Shown in pieces: positions 32,294 to 40,469 of a DNA stretch of 44,323 nucleotides. The position numbers and the translations under genes are program-made. Origin of the DNA: GCA-2861595 sp035525365 (GTDB lineage Bacteria; Actinomycetota; Acidimicrobiia; Acidimicrobiales; GCA-2861595); NCBI GenBank assembly GCA_035525365.1, contig DATLEK010000014.1:1-44323 (forward strand), written 5' to 3'. Numbering within the stretch: the first letter of the stretch is position 1; the number at the start of each line of letters is the position of its first letter. The notes under the pieces were generated by a model. That model saw only the letters and a list, made by a program, of their open reading frames with translations, was not told the origin of the DNA and did not search any database.

Positions 32294-32980
32294 TCATCCG
32301 TCTTTTTGTGCTGCTGCCCTAGCAATGTCCTCGGCGCTGGCCACCCCTACAAGGCGTCCGTCCAGCGTGGTGACCAAGATGTGGGGCTGGGGATGCTCGT
32401 TGAGGCGCTCGGCCATCTCGGCTGCGGGGACATGGGGCCGATAGGTGCTGGGGCCCTCGTCCATGATCTCGGAGACCGGCCGGTCGTCGTCGGGGCCCAG
32501 AGCCTCGGCCCGCGCCAGGCCGAGCACGATGCGTTCCTCGTTGACGACCAAGCAGACCGAGTCCTGGCCGAGTGCGGCCCGCACCACGCCGACGGTGTCG
32601 TCGAGGGCGCAGAGGGCGACGTCGGCCGTGGCCAGGTCAGCGAGCTTGGGTTGCGACGTCTTGCTTCCCTCCCACGGCAGGCCGGCGCCGATCCACTCCA
32701 TTTTCGAACCCACGTAGTCGTAGACCTCGCCGAACCCCAGACTCTCGAGCCGCCACGCGGCTCGGGGGCTCATGTCTCAGAGCGAGTCGTAGCAGTAGAC
32801 GATCACCGCCCGGTTGGTGTCGAGCCGGTTCGGCGCCTCGGCGGCCAGCTTCCGCAGGGGGACGTGGACGGCACCCACGATGTGGGAGCCCTCGAAGTCC
32901 TTCCGCCCCATGACGTCCACCAGCTGGGCGCCCTGGCCGAGCAGACGCTGCACCTCGTGGCGATCGACCTCCTTGGGCAT
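32294..32980 (-). CDS. Rhodanese-CBS fusion interrupted by in-frame TGA (possible selenocysteine)
   Basis: Starting at ATG 32980 (after GGAAGGTTGAGG), residues 1-67 form a rhodanese domain ending AVIVYCYDSL; the active Cys is in VYC. A TGA at 32779-32777 follows, then the same frame continues DMSPRAAWRLESLGFGEVYD and two CBS repeats to 32294. In relatives the TGA position holds a conserved Cys (YCYDxQCDLSPRAA pattern, from memory). A perfect 8-bp hairpin with a GTG loop begins 12 bases after the TGA. The gene is either a selenoprotein, a nonsense mutant, or two separate proteins (the ATG two codons later has no ribosome site). It is divergent from the mer genes, and CBS would bind adenosyl ligands. 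Confidence 0.6.
32746..32764 (-). promoter_or_regulatory. Perfect hairpin just downstream of the TGA
   Basis: In the mRNA, CGAGCCGC and GCGGCTCG pair over 8 bp around the loop GTG. The loop lies 20 bases after the TGA, within the spacing known for bacterial SECIS elements, and begins with G. The bulged U of the E. coli element is not evident. GC-rich hairpins also occur by chance. Confidence 0.35.
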
Positions 32981-33072
32981 TTGGTCCTCAACCTTCCTGG
33001 GTGACGAGCGCCGACGTCGTGGAGCCACTCCGAGCGGAGCATGGCAAGTCCTGAGCCCGACTCATCACCATT

Positions 33073-33092
33073 ACATTCGGTTATCCGGATGT
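33073..33092. promoter_or_regulatory. ArsR-type operator candidate, mer site 1
   Basis: ACATTCGGTTATCCGGATGT is a 20-bp dyad with one arm mismatch, between the divergent rhodanese-CBS and MerB-like genes. An 18-bp core shares 14 bases with site 2. Confidence 0.6.
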
Positions 33093-33124
33093 TAGCCTGC
33101 CCACAATTCAAAAGGAGGAAACTC

Positions 33125-33295
33125 ATGATCGAGTCCAGGCACGATCTCGACGACCTCGCCGCCGCCATCGGCTCATCCCCGAAGCTGGATCCCAACGACC
33201 AGCAGCGGGCGTTGAGCCTGTACCGGGTATGGGCGGAGAGCCGGCCTGGGCGCTGGGTGCCGGTAGCCGGGCGCGGAGACATCTCATCCGTTTAG
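33125..33295 (+). CDS. MerB-like N-terminal fragment or small mer protein
   Basis: 56 residues, behind a strong AAAGGAGG site. The sequence LDDLAAAIGSSPKLDPNDQQ then RALSLYRVWAESRPG resembles the N-terminal helical domain of organomercurial lyase (MerB; DLAARL...LxPxDQxLALALYRLLAEG). The catalytic Cys-Asp-Cys part is missing, and the gene ends in RGDISSV before the ArsR promoter. It is therefore either a truncated merB or a small independent protein. The intact ribosome site suggests it is translated. Confidence 0.5.
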   Translation: MIESRHDLDDLAAAIGSSPKLDPNDQQRALSLYRVWAESRPGRWVPVAGRGDISSV

Positions 33296-33302
33296 CCGTA
33301 TG
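33285..33302. promoter_or_regulatory. ArsR-type operator candidate, mer site 2
   Basis: CATCCGTTTAGCCGTATG aligns with CATTCGGTTATCCGGATG of site 1. It lies across the stop of the MerB-like gene and just before the ArsR start. Confidence 0.6.
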
Positions 33303-33313
33303 ATTCGGCTGTA

Positions 33314-33715
33314 GTGATCGAACAAGGCGAGAGCTCAATGCCTGGAGGTCGTCCCGCCATCGTCGAGACCGAGCCCGTCGCGTTAGCCGACAGCGAGCTG
33401 CTGGCCCGGCTCTTCCGAGCCCTGGGCGACGCCACCCGCCTGCGCATCCTGGAGCTGCTGTTGGAGGAGGGCGAGCTGCACCAGATGGAGCTGGTCCGCC
33501 GCCTGGGTGCCACCCAGAACCGGGTGTCCGAGCACATGAACTGCCTGGTGTGGTGCGGGTTCGTGCTGAGCCGCATCGAAGGGCGCCGAACCCTGTACCG
33601 GGTGACCAACCGCAAGGTCGCCTCGCTGCTGGCCCAGGCCAAGCGCTTCCTCGAAGCCAACGAAGCTCAGATCGCATGCTGCCGAGTCATCGACGCCACG
33701 GCGAAGGAGAGCTGA
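33314..33715 (+). CDS. ArsR/SmtB-family mercury regulator
   Basis: 133 residues from GTG 33314, or 125 from ATG 33338. The winged helix is clear: LFRALGDATRLRILELLLEE, HQMELVRRLGATQNRVSEHM and a wing VLSRIEGRRTLYRVT. Metal-binding Cys candidates are in MNCLVWCGFV (recognition helix end, as in CmtR) and the C-terminal IACCRV. It replaces MerR as the mer repressor, as known in actinobacteria. Its stop overlaps the merA start (TGATG). Two matching operator-like dyads lie in the locus. Confidence 0.85.
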   Translation: MIEQGESSMPGGRPAIVETEPVALADSELLARLFRALGDATRLRILELLLEEGELHQMELVRRLGATQNRVSEHMNCLVWCGFVLSRIEGRRTLYRVTNRKVASLLAQAKRFLEANEAQIACCRVIDATAKES

Positions 33716-35334
33716 TGCCCAGAGTCGAGATCGCCATCGAGGCCATGACGTGTGGTCACTGCGAGACATCGGTGACCGCAGCCCTCCACGCGGCCGGTGC
33801 CACCGCCGTCCAGGCCGATTTCCGTCGTGGCCGGGCCAGCGCGGATTTCGACGGCGACCCTGCCGCTCTGGCCGACGCCATCCGAGAGGCCGGCTACATC
33901 CCGGGTGGGATCGAGACCGGTTCCACCGAAAAAGCTTCGTCCATCGCCTCGGGCACGCCCGGCCACTACGACCTGGCCATCATCGGCTCCGGGGGTGCCG
34001 CTTTCGCCGCCGCCATCCGGGCCACCAACCTGGGCGCCCGAGTGGTGATCATCGAGCGGGCCACAGTGGGCGGGACGTGCGTCAACGTCGGCTGCGTGCC
34101 CTCCAAGACCTTGTTAGCCGGCGCCGACGCCTTGCATACCGCAGCAACCCATCCCTTCGCCGGCCTGCCCACCCAGGCTGGATCGGTCGACCTGGGCGCC
34201 TTGGTGGCCCAGAAGGACGAACTGGTCGGCCAGCTCCGCCAGGCCAAGTACATCGACGTGGCCGACGCCTACGGCTTCGAGATCATGCACGGCGAGGCCA
34301 GGTTCGTCGGCCCCGACACCCTCGAAGTCGACGGGCGGCCACTACGGGCTACGTCATACCTGGTGGCCACCGGCGCCGAGCCCAAGGTGCCCGACCTACC
34401 CGGGCTGGCCGAGGCCGGCTACCTGACCTCGACCACGGCCATGGAGCTGACCGAGGTGCCGCCCCGGTTGGTCACCATCGGCGGTGGCTTCGTGGGCATG
34501 GAGCAGAGCCAGCTCCTGGCCCGCCTGGGGGCCAAGGTCACCGTGGTCGGCCGTCTGGCGCCCCGCGCCGAGCCTGAGCTGGCCGCCTGGATGGGACGGG
34601 TCTTCGCCGACGAAGGGATCGACGTTGTCACCCACCGGGCGGTTTCGGTGGAGTTGGAGGGTGCAGACAAGGTCGTGGTGTGCGCCGATGAGACCCGGCT
34701 GGCCGCCGACGCCATTCTGGTGGCGGTCGGGCGCAGCCCTCGGGTGGAAGCCCTCGATCTCGAGGCCGCCGGGGTCAAGCTCGACGAGGTGGGCTTCATC
34801 GCCGTCGACGAGGAGCTTCGCACCTCCAACCCGGCCATCTTCGCCGCCGGCGACGTGATCGGAGGGCCTCAATACGTCTACGTGGCCGCCGCCCAGGGCA
34901 ACCTGGCCGCCGAGAACGCGCTGACCGACGCCCACCGCCGCATGGACTACACCGGGCTGCCGGCGGTCATCTTCACCGATCCGGCCCTGGCCGGCGCGGG
35001 GATGACCGAGGCCGAGGCGAAAGCGGCCGGCCATGAAGTCGTCGCTCGTGTCCTGGAGCTGGAGAACGTGCCCCGGGCCCTGGCTAACCGCGACACCCGG
35101 GGAGCGATCAAACTTGTTGCCGACGCCGGCTCGGGCAAGGTCCTTGGTGTCCACGCCGTGGCCGAGGGGGCCGGGGACCTGATCCTGGCCGGCGTCTACG
35201 CCATCAAGTTCGGCCTCACTGTTGACGACCTGGCCAACACCTGGGCGCCGTACCTGACGATGAGCGAGGGCCTGAAGCTGGTGGCCCAGTCCTTCAAGGG
35301 CGATATCAAGAAGCTCTCGTGCTGCGCGGCATGA
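33715..35334 (+). CDS. merA: Mercuric reductase
   Basis: 539 residues. An N-terminal HMA-like domain has AMTCGHCETSV (Cys13, Cys16). The FAD-binding GSGGAAFAAA follows, with the redox-active pair GGTCVNVGCVPSK (Cys122, Cys127), the NADPH-binding TIGGGFVGMEQSQ, and the C-terminal mercury-delivery LSCCAA (Cys536, Cys537). All features of active MerA are present. It reduces Hg(II) to volatile Hg(0) with NADPH in the cytoplasm. It is translationally coupled to the ArsR regulator. No merT/merP transport genes are nearby. Confidence 0.96.
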   Translation: MPRVEIAIEAMTCGHCETSVTAALHAAGATAVQADFRRGRASADFDGDPAALADAIREAGYIPGGIETGSTEKASSIASGTPGHYDLAIIGSGGAAFAAAIRATNLGARVVIIERATVGGTCVNVGCVPSKTLLAGADALHTAATHPFAGLPTQAGSVDLGALVAQKDELVGQLRQAKYIDVADAYGFEIMHGEARFVGPDTLEVDGRPLRATSYLVATGAEPKVPDLPGLAEAGYLTSTTAMELTEVPPRLVTIGGGFVGMEQSQLLARLGAKVTVVGRLAPRAEPELAAWMGRVFADEGIDVVTHRAVSVELEGADKVVVCADETRLAADAILVAVGRSPRVEALDLEAAGVKLDEVGFIAVDEELRTSNPAIFAAGDVIGGPQYVYVAAAQGNLAAENALTDAHRRMDYTGLPAVIFTDPALAGAGMTEAEAKAAGHEVVARVLELENVPRALANRDTRGAIKLVADAGSGKVLGVHAVAEGAGDLILAGVYAIKFGLTVDDLANTWAPYLTMSEGLKLVAQSFKGDIKKLSCCAA

Positions 35335-35684
35335 CCGCGGGCGCCGACTCCGACGCGGTGCCTTCGCCGTCGCGGGCGGCACTGGTTCGCCTGGGTTCCT
35401 CTTGCTGCTGCCGGCTTCGCCACCCTTTGCTGCCTGAGAACGGAGGTTTCCGACGACGAGCATATGTAGCCGAACCAATAGCTCTCTTGCAGATCTCGGG
35501 TGAGATGACCACGCCCCTCCTTCGCGTCTCCCCCGTGACCGCGGTGTCGCAGATACATGCCGGCTGGCTGCTGTCCGCTTGACCGCCGCCCCAATCCCGT
35601 CCACCGGTCCCGCTTGGGGGGAACTCCCGATGTCCGCTCGGCCGCCCCGCATACGAACGCACCCACCGGGGCAGAACGCTCACC
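35335..35684. other. Intergenic, no recognisable gene
   Basis: Follows merA. No frame gives a recognisable protein, and I see no strong hairpin or repeat. The promoter of the DUF2231 gene should be at its right end. Confidence 0.4.
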
Positions 35685-36075
35685 GTGCGAAAATTCTCGT
35701 TCCGACCCGCTTTGACGTTGCGAGGCCGTGAGTTCAACGGGGTCCGGGGATGCTCGGGCAAGCCCATGCACCCGCCGCTGACCGACATTCCCATCGGCGC
35801 TTACATGCTGGTGGCGGCGTTCGACGTGGCGTCGTACGCCGGGCAGAGCCAGGGCTGGGCGCGCGAGGTGTACCGGCCCGGGACCTTCGTCATCATCGCC
35901 GGTGCCGTGGTCTCGCTCCTGGCCGCCTTCACCGGCTGGTGGGACTGGCGCCATTCCACCGAGTCGGGCACCCAGGCCCGGCGCACCGCCAACGCCCACG
36001 CCTGGACCATGCTCAGTGTGACCGCCCTGGTTCTGGCCGATATTGCGCTGCGGACCCTGGACGACGAATGGCAGG
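35685..36075 (+). pseudogene. DUF2231 membrane protein, 3'-truncated
   Basis: GTG 35685 begins MRKFSFRPALTLRGREFNGV, then GKPMHPPLTDIPIGAYMLVA, the DUF2231 signature also seen at 5827. Three membrane helices follow, to VTALVLADIALRTLDDEW. The last helix and C-terminus are then lost; the open frame continues to 36236 but is antisense to another gene. The break is at about 36050-36090. Confidence 0.65.
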
Positions 36076-36416
36076 ACGCTGGCCGCCACCACCGTTCGGC
36101 GCCGGCGGAACCCCAACCGGTGGAGGGCGATGCGGAAGCTCAGGGCGGCGCCCGCAACCAGCAGCCACCACAGCACGCGCAGCGGCTGAGGCCAGGCGAG
36201 GGGGACCACGTACTTGGCCCACGCCGGCACCGATGAGTTGGCCCCCACACCGCCGATCACTTCCAGCACTACGGCCGAACCCATGAGTGTGGCGGAGCCA
36301 AGGGCGACGAATCCAAGGTGTGCCGTGGCCTGCTCGGGCCCCCGCTCTTCCCGCACAACAGGGGGAACACACCGGCAGGGGCATCCGATTGACCAGCGAC
36401 GGATCACCGGCCGCAC
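36060..36416 (-). pseudogene. Membrane protein, 3'-truncated at the DUF2231 junction
   Basis: From GTG 36416 the minus strand reads LGFVALGSATLMGSAVVLEV, then WAKYVVPLAWPQPLRVLWWL and RIALHRLGFRRRRTVVAASV, a protein with three membrane helices of a kind common in actinobacteria but unnamed. After VLPFV it runs into antisense of the DUF2231 gene. The two genes are convergent and both lack their ends, so a deletion joined them. Confidence 0.5.
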
Positions 36417-36736
36417 TTCGGCTTCTTGAGAAGTCGCCCTGGCGGGAATGAGGCGCCGATCAGGAGGGTCCCCCCGGCCAGTTCTGCAGCTACCGAAAGG
36501 GGATCGAGTGGGGACAGAGGACATGCAGGCGAGGTGGGCAGCTCGAGCGACAGCAGCGAAGCAGCGGGGGCGCATTCGGGCGAGAGTGTGCTCACCTCTT
36601 GTCGAGAGTGTGCTCACCTCTTGTGGCGGGGGTTGCGGCGATCGGTCGGTGAGATCTTAGTTGCCCTGGCCGGCCACAACCAGCAGTCAGATCATGGCGC
36701 GCTGGCCCGCCCGGGCGCCGAGCTCGGCGGGGTTGG
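36417..36736. other. Intergenic with a tandem duplication
   Basis: No gene recognised. It contains the 22-bp tandem repeat at 36581-36624 downstream of the leftward ABC operon. Confidence 0.4.
36581..36624. repeat. Two perfect tandem copies of a 22-bp unit
   Basis: The unit beginning CGAGAGTGTGCTCACC and ending in TCTTGT occurs at 36581-36602 and again at 36603-36624 without a mismatch. Confidence 0.9.
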
Positions 36737-37529
36737 CTAGGCCGCGGCGGGCTCGGCGTTGGTGAGGAGGGCCATCAAGCGGGTCTGGACGTCGCGGAAG
36801 GCTTTGTGGTCGACGATGGAGACGCGGTCCCGGGGGCGGTCGATGGGCACGGGGATGATGTCGAGCACCGAGGGGTTCGGCGGGTTGGCCATAACCACGA
36901 TGCGGTCGGCTAGCAGGATGGCCTCGTCGATCCCATGGGTGACCATCACCACCGTCTCGGTCTCGGACTCCTGGCCCCAGAGCTCCACGAGCTGCTGCTG
37001 GAGCTGGGCCCGAGTGAGGGCGTCAAGGGCGCCGAAAGGCTCGTCGAGGAGGAGCAGGCGGGGGGCCACGGCAAAGGCACGGGCCACCGCCGTGCGCTGC
37101 TGCATTCCGCCCGAGATCTGGCCCGGTCGCTTGTTGCGATGCCCCCACAGGCCCACCGCCGTCAGGTAACGCTCGACGATGCTGTCGTTGAGCTCCTTGG
37201 GACGTTGGGGCCGGGCCGCACGGGACGCTTCCCGCACGTTGGCCAGCACACTCATGCCTGGCAGCAGCGAGTAGTTCTGGAAGACCATGGCCCGGTCAGG
37301 GCCGGGGCTCGTGACGGGCCGTCCATCGAGCAGAATCTCCCCCGAGTCAGCCCGCAGCAGGCCGGCGATGATGTTGAGCAGGGTCGACTTGCCACAGCCG
37401 GAATGGCCGATGAGCGAGACGAACTCACCGCATTCGATGGTGAGGTCGACCCCCCCGCAGCACCTCCTGGTACGCGGGCTTGCGACCACTGCCGAAGCCC
37501 TTGCGTATCGACTTGATCTCTAGGGTCAT
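36737..37529 (-). CDS. ABC transporter ATP-binding subunit (NrtD/SsuB type), frameshifted at a C7 tract
   Basis: The gene begins at ATG 37529 (MTLEIKSIRKGFGSGRKPAY) in an ATGA overlap with the permease stop. The + strand has seven C at 37450-37456; removing one joins EVLRG to VDLTIECGEFVSLIGHSGCG. All ATPase motifs follow: Walker A GHSGCGKS, Q-loop VFQNYSL, signature ISGGMQQR, Walker B LLLLDEPF, H-loop VTHGIDEA. About 263 residues when corrected. It powers uptake of nitrate, sulfonate or a similar anion by the adjacent permease and binding protein. The shift is probably a homopolymer error. Confidence 0.85.
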
Positions 37530-38413
37530 GGCGCTACCTCCTGAAGGGTCACACGTCGGGAAAGCCGAAGGAAGGCGGCATCGAGGGCCAGACCCACGGC
37601 GCCGATCAGGACGATGGCGGCGACCACGGCCGGGAGGTTGTCGGCGTTGTAGGAGTCCCACACGAAGAACCCGATGCCGCTGCCGCCGGAGAGCATCTCG
37701 GCGGCGACGATCACCATCCAGGCGATGCCCATGGACAGACGCAGCCCGGTGACGATGGACGGCGCCGTGTTGGGTAACAGGACGTGGCGCAGATAGGCGA
37801 GGCGCCCGAAGCAGAACACCCGGGCGACGTTCCGGTGGTCCTGGGGGACGCCGGCCGCTCCCGCCGCGGTGTTGATGACGATCGGCCACAGAGCAGTTAT
37901 GAAGATGACGAAAACTGCAGCCTTGCCGGTGTCCTTGAACACGACCAGCCAGAGGGGGAACCAAGCGAGGGGAGAGACCGGGCGCAGGATCTGCATCACC
38001 GGGTTCACCGCCTGCCACGCCCGCCTGCTGGTGCCGATGGCCAACCCGACGGGTACCCCGACGAGGGCAGCCATGGTGAAACCGCCTAGAACCCGCTGCA
38101 GGGAGACGAATACCTGACGGCCGATGCCCTTGTCATTGGGGCCGTTGTCGTAGAAGGGGTTCGATAGCAGGCGCACCAGCTCCCGGTAGCCGTCGCCGGG
38201 TGAGGGGAATCCGGGGACGGTGGCGTTAAGGGCCTGCCACATGGCGACGACGCCGGCGAAGCCGACCACGGCCCAGGCCAGGCCACCGGCCATCACGAGC
38301 GTCCTCGACACCCGAGAAGGCCGACCCGGACGCTTCGGCCCGGTGCCGGGATCGCCACCGGGCGGCGCGGGAAAGTCGGCAAGTACAGGTGTTTCCTCGA
38401 TGGTGATGCTCAT
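37526..38413 (-). CDS. ABC transporter permease (NrtB/SsuC type)
   Basis: 295 residues with six membrane helices after a 35-residue cytoplasmic tail. The EAA-like loop is seen in AAGAAGVPQDHRNVARVFCF and LRHVLLPNTAPSIVTGLRL, as in nitrate/taurine permeases. Overlaps at both ends (ATGA with its neighbours) show tight coupling of binding protein, permease and ATPase. The operon runs from 39663 to 36737. Confidence 0.9.
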   Translation of the reverse strand: MSITIEETPVLADFPAPPGGDPGTGPKRPGRPSRVSRTLVMAGGLAWAVVGFAGVVAMWQALNATVPGFPSPGDGYRELVRLLSNPFYDNGPNDKGIGRQVFVSLQRVLGGFTMAALVGVPVGLAIGTSRRAWQAVNPVMQILRPVSPLAWFPLWLVVFKDTGKAAVFVIFITALWPIVINTAAGAAGVPQDHRNVARVFCFGRLAYLRHVLLPNTAPSIVTGLRLSMGIAWMVIVAAEMLSGGSGIGFFVWDSYNADNLPAVVAAIVLIGAVGLALDAAFLRLSRRVTLQEVAP

Positions 38414-39663
38414 GGGCGAGCCACCTCCTCTTCTGGCTTGGTCGGATCGAACGTGACCTTGTCGAGCTGGATGTCGAACGGCTTCATGTCGTCGGGCACG
38501 TCGATGCCCTCGTCGGCCGCCACCTTCTCGTACAGGTCGCGGAGGATTATCTCGTCGGCGATCTTCTCGTACGGCGGTGTCTCCTTGACCAGGCCGAAGC
38601 GCTGGTACTGGGCCATGAACCAGATGGCGTGAGCCTTACTGGGCGCGTTCACCTTGCCCTCGTTGAAGAACACCATCTGGTCGCCTTCGTAGGTCTTGTC
38701 GGGGATGCCGGCGCCGAGCTTGTACCTCCCGAGCAGGCGCCCCTCGATCTCCGCCGCGGGAGCGTTGACGAAGGCAGGATCGGCAATAATGTTCGCCGCC
38801 TTGGCTCGGTTGTCGAGGTCGTCGATCCACTTGCTGGCCTTGAGGATGGCGGCTATCACGTCGGCGAGCACCTCGGTGCGCTGGGCGGCGAAGGCCTCGT
38901 TGGCCACCAAAGCCTTCTCCGGGTGGAAGCGCCAGATGTCCTGGGTGGTCAGGTGGGTGAAACCGACGTCCTGGTCCACGGCCACCGCGTTCCACGGCTC
39001 GCCCACGCAGTAGCCGTCCATGTTGCCAGCCTTCATGTTGGCCACCATCTGGGGGGGCGGGATCGGGATGATCTTGACCTTCGACTGGTCGGCCTTGGTC
39101 GCCTTCAGCCAGTAGCGGAGCCACGTGTCGTGGGTTCCGCCCGGGAAGGTCATAGCCAGCGTCGGCTCCTTGGACTCCAGTGCCGCCTTGGCCTTCTCCA
39201 GGTCGCCGTAGCCGACGGAGGCGAAGCCCTTGTTGAGGGTGATGGCCTGGCCGTTGTTGTTGAGCACCATGGCGATCTTCAGCGCGGTGCCCGATCCGCC
39301 TATCCCGGTGGCCAGCGACAGCGGCATGCTGAACAGGCAGTGGGCGGCGTCGATCTGACCGTTGAGCAGGTTGTCCCGCGTTCCCGGCCAGTTGGCCTGT
39401 TTCTCGATCGTCACCTGGAGGTCGCGCTCGGCGAAGTAGCCGAGCTTCTCGGCCATGATGATCGAGGCGCAGTCGGTGAGGGCGATGAAGCCGATCTTCA
39501 CCTTGCGGGGTACGCCCTTCGCCGCCGAGCTCGACGACGAGCCGGCCGCGTCCGCCGCCAGGGCGTCGGGGTCGTCGGCGTCTCCGCAGGCGGCCAGTAG
39601 GCCGGCCAATCCCGGAGTCAATGCGAATGCGCCGCCCGCTTTGAGAAATCCCCGTCTGTCCAT
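38410..39663 (-). CDS. Substrate-binding lipoprotein of a nitrate/sulfonate-type ABC transporter (NrtA-like)
   Basis: 417 residues from ATG 39663. A Tat-like signal (MDRRGFLKAGGAFALTPGLA) ends in the lipobox GLLAAC. The mature domain is of NrtA/SsuA type (KVKIGFIALTDCASIIMAEK, PGGTHDTWLRYWL, GYCVGEPWNAVAVDQ). The GEPWN motif and length are as in NrtA/CmpA proteins, so nitrate, nitrite, bicarbonate or a related anion is likely. No nitrate-assimilation enzymes are in the window. An upstream ATG at 39759 is possible but would mask the signal. Confidence 0.85.
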   Translation of the reverse strand: MDRRGFLKAGGAFALTPGLAGLLAACGDADDPDALAADAAGSSSSSAAKGVPRKVKIGFIALTDCASIIMAEKLGYFAERDLQVTIEKQANWPGTRDNLLNGQIDAAHCLFSMPLSLATGIGGSGTALKIAMVLNNNGQAITLNKGFASVGYGDLEKAKAALESKEPTLAMTFPGGTHDTWLRYWLKATKADQSKVKIIPIPPPQMVANMKAGNMDGYCVGEPWNAVAVDQDVGFTHLTTQDIWRFHPEKALVANEAFAAQRTEVLADVIAAILKASKWIDDLDNRAKAANIIADPAFVNAPAAEIEGRLLGRYKLGAGIPDKTYEGDQMVFFNEGKVNAPSKAHAIWFMAQYQRFGLVKETPPYEKIADEIILRDLYEKVAADEGIDVPDDMKPFDIQLDKVTFDPTKPEEEVARP

Positions 39664-39764
39664 GCCGGCGACCGTAGAAGGACAGAAAGTCGCGGCAGTT
39701 TCCTTCTGGTCACAGCAGCGGTACGAGTTCGTGACGCCGATCACATGGACGATGTTCACGGCGC

Positions 39765-39780
39765 TGACGCAATGGCGTCA
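39765..39780. promoter_or_regulatory. Palindrome between nrtA-like and mgsA genes
   Basis: TGACGCAATGGCGTCA has perfect 6-bp arms around AATG, about 100 bases upstream of the ABC operon. It is a possible operator; no matching regulator gene is near. Confidence 0.35.
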
Positions 39781-39953
39781 ACAGCTGTTCAGCGCAAAGG
39801 CGGCGTCGGCGATTGCGCAGTCACCACGAGTCGCCGGCTCGAAAAATCTGGGAGCAACGCTGTCACTCATGGGCATCTCACTCAGTCCAGCGTTTCTCTC
39901 GATCGTCACCTTCCGGTCACGCCGCGGTCACCACCGAATGGCACCCTGGAGTC

Positions 39954-40469
39954 ATGACCACTGACGTTCGTCCCGCGGTGCCGGTGATCGCCCCTGGCCA
40001 CGGCTCGGCCCGTCGCATCGCTCTCGTGGCCCACGACAACAGGAAGCGCGACCTGCTCGAGTGGGCGCGTTTCAACCGCAGCGTCCTGGCCATGCACCAG
40101 CTGTTCGCCACCGGAACCACCGGAGCCCTCCTTGAACATCAACTCGTCTTGCCCGTGACCCGCTTCCTAAGCGGGCCGTTGGGCGGGGACCAGCAACTCG
40201 GAGCGAAGATCAGCGAGGGAGATATCGATGTCGTCCTGTTCTTCTGGGACCCGCTCGAACCGCAGCCTCACGATCCCGACGTTCGAGCCCTACTGCGGAT
40301 CGCGGTGCTGTGGAATGTCCCGATCGCCTGCAACCGTGCCTCAGCGGACTACCTCATATCCTCGCCGCTACTCGACAGCGACTACGAACGTGTTCTCCCG
40401 GACCACAGCAGCCCCGCTCTACCGGAGGGGCCGACACTCACCTCGATTCCCTCGAGCCGGGCAAGCTGA
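39954..40469 (+). CDS. mgsA: Methylglyoxal synthase
   Basis: 171 residues from ATG 39954 (GGAG upstream). The family pattern is complete: IALVAHDNRKRDLLEWARFN (phosphate-binding His and Lys), LFATGTTGALL, RFLSGPLGGDQQLGAKI and DIDVVLFFWDPLEPQPHDPD with the catalytic Asp residues. It converts dihydroxyacetone phosphate to methylglyoxal, releasing phosphate, as a bypass of lower glycolysis under phosphate limitation. An N-terminal extension of about 20 residues is unremarkable. Confidence 0.93.
   Translation: MTTDVRPAVPVIAPGHGSARRIALVAHDNRKRDLLEWARFNRSVLAMHQLFATGTTGALLEHQLVLPVTRFLSGPLGGDQQLGAKISEGDIDVVLFFWDPLEPQPHDPDVRALLRIAVLWNVPIACNRASADYLISSPLLDSDYERVLPDHSSPALPEGPTLTSIPSSRAS

Noticed and set aside
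36581..36624. Tandem repeat considered as a CRISPR fragment
   Set aside because: Only two units with no spacer between them and no cas gene nearby.
38629..39600. Plus-strand frame of 323 codons opposite the NrtA-like gene
   Set aside because: Antisense to a well-supported Tat-lipoprotein; translation rich in Gly/Val/His without structure.
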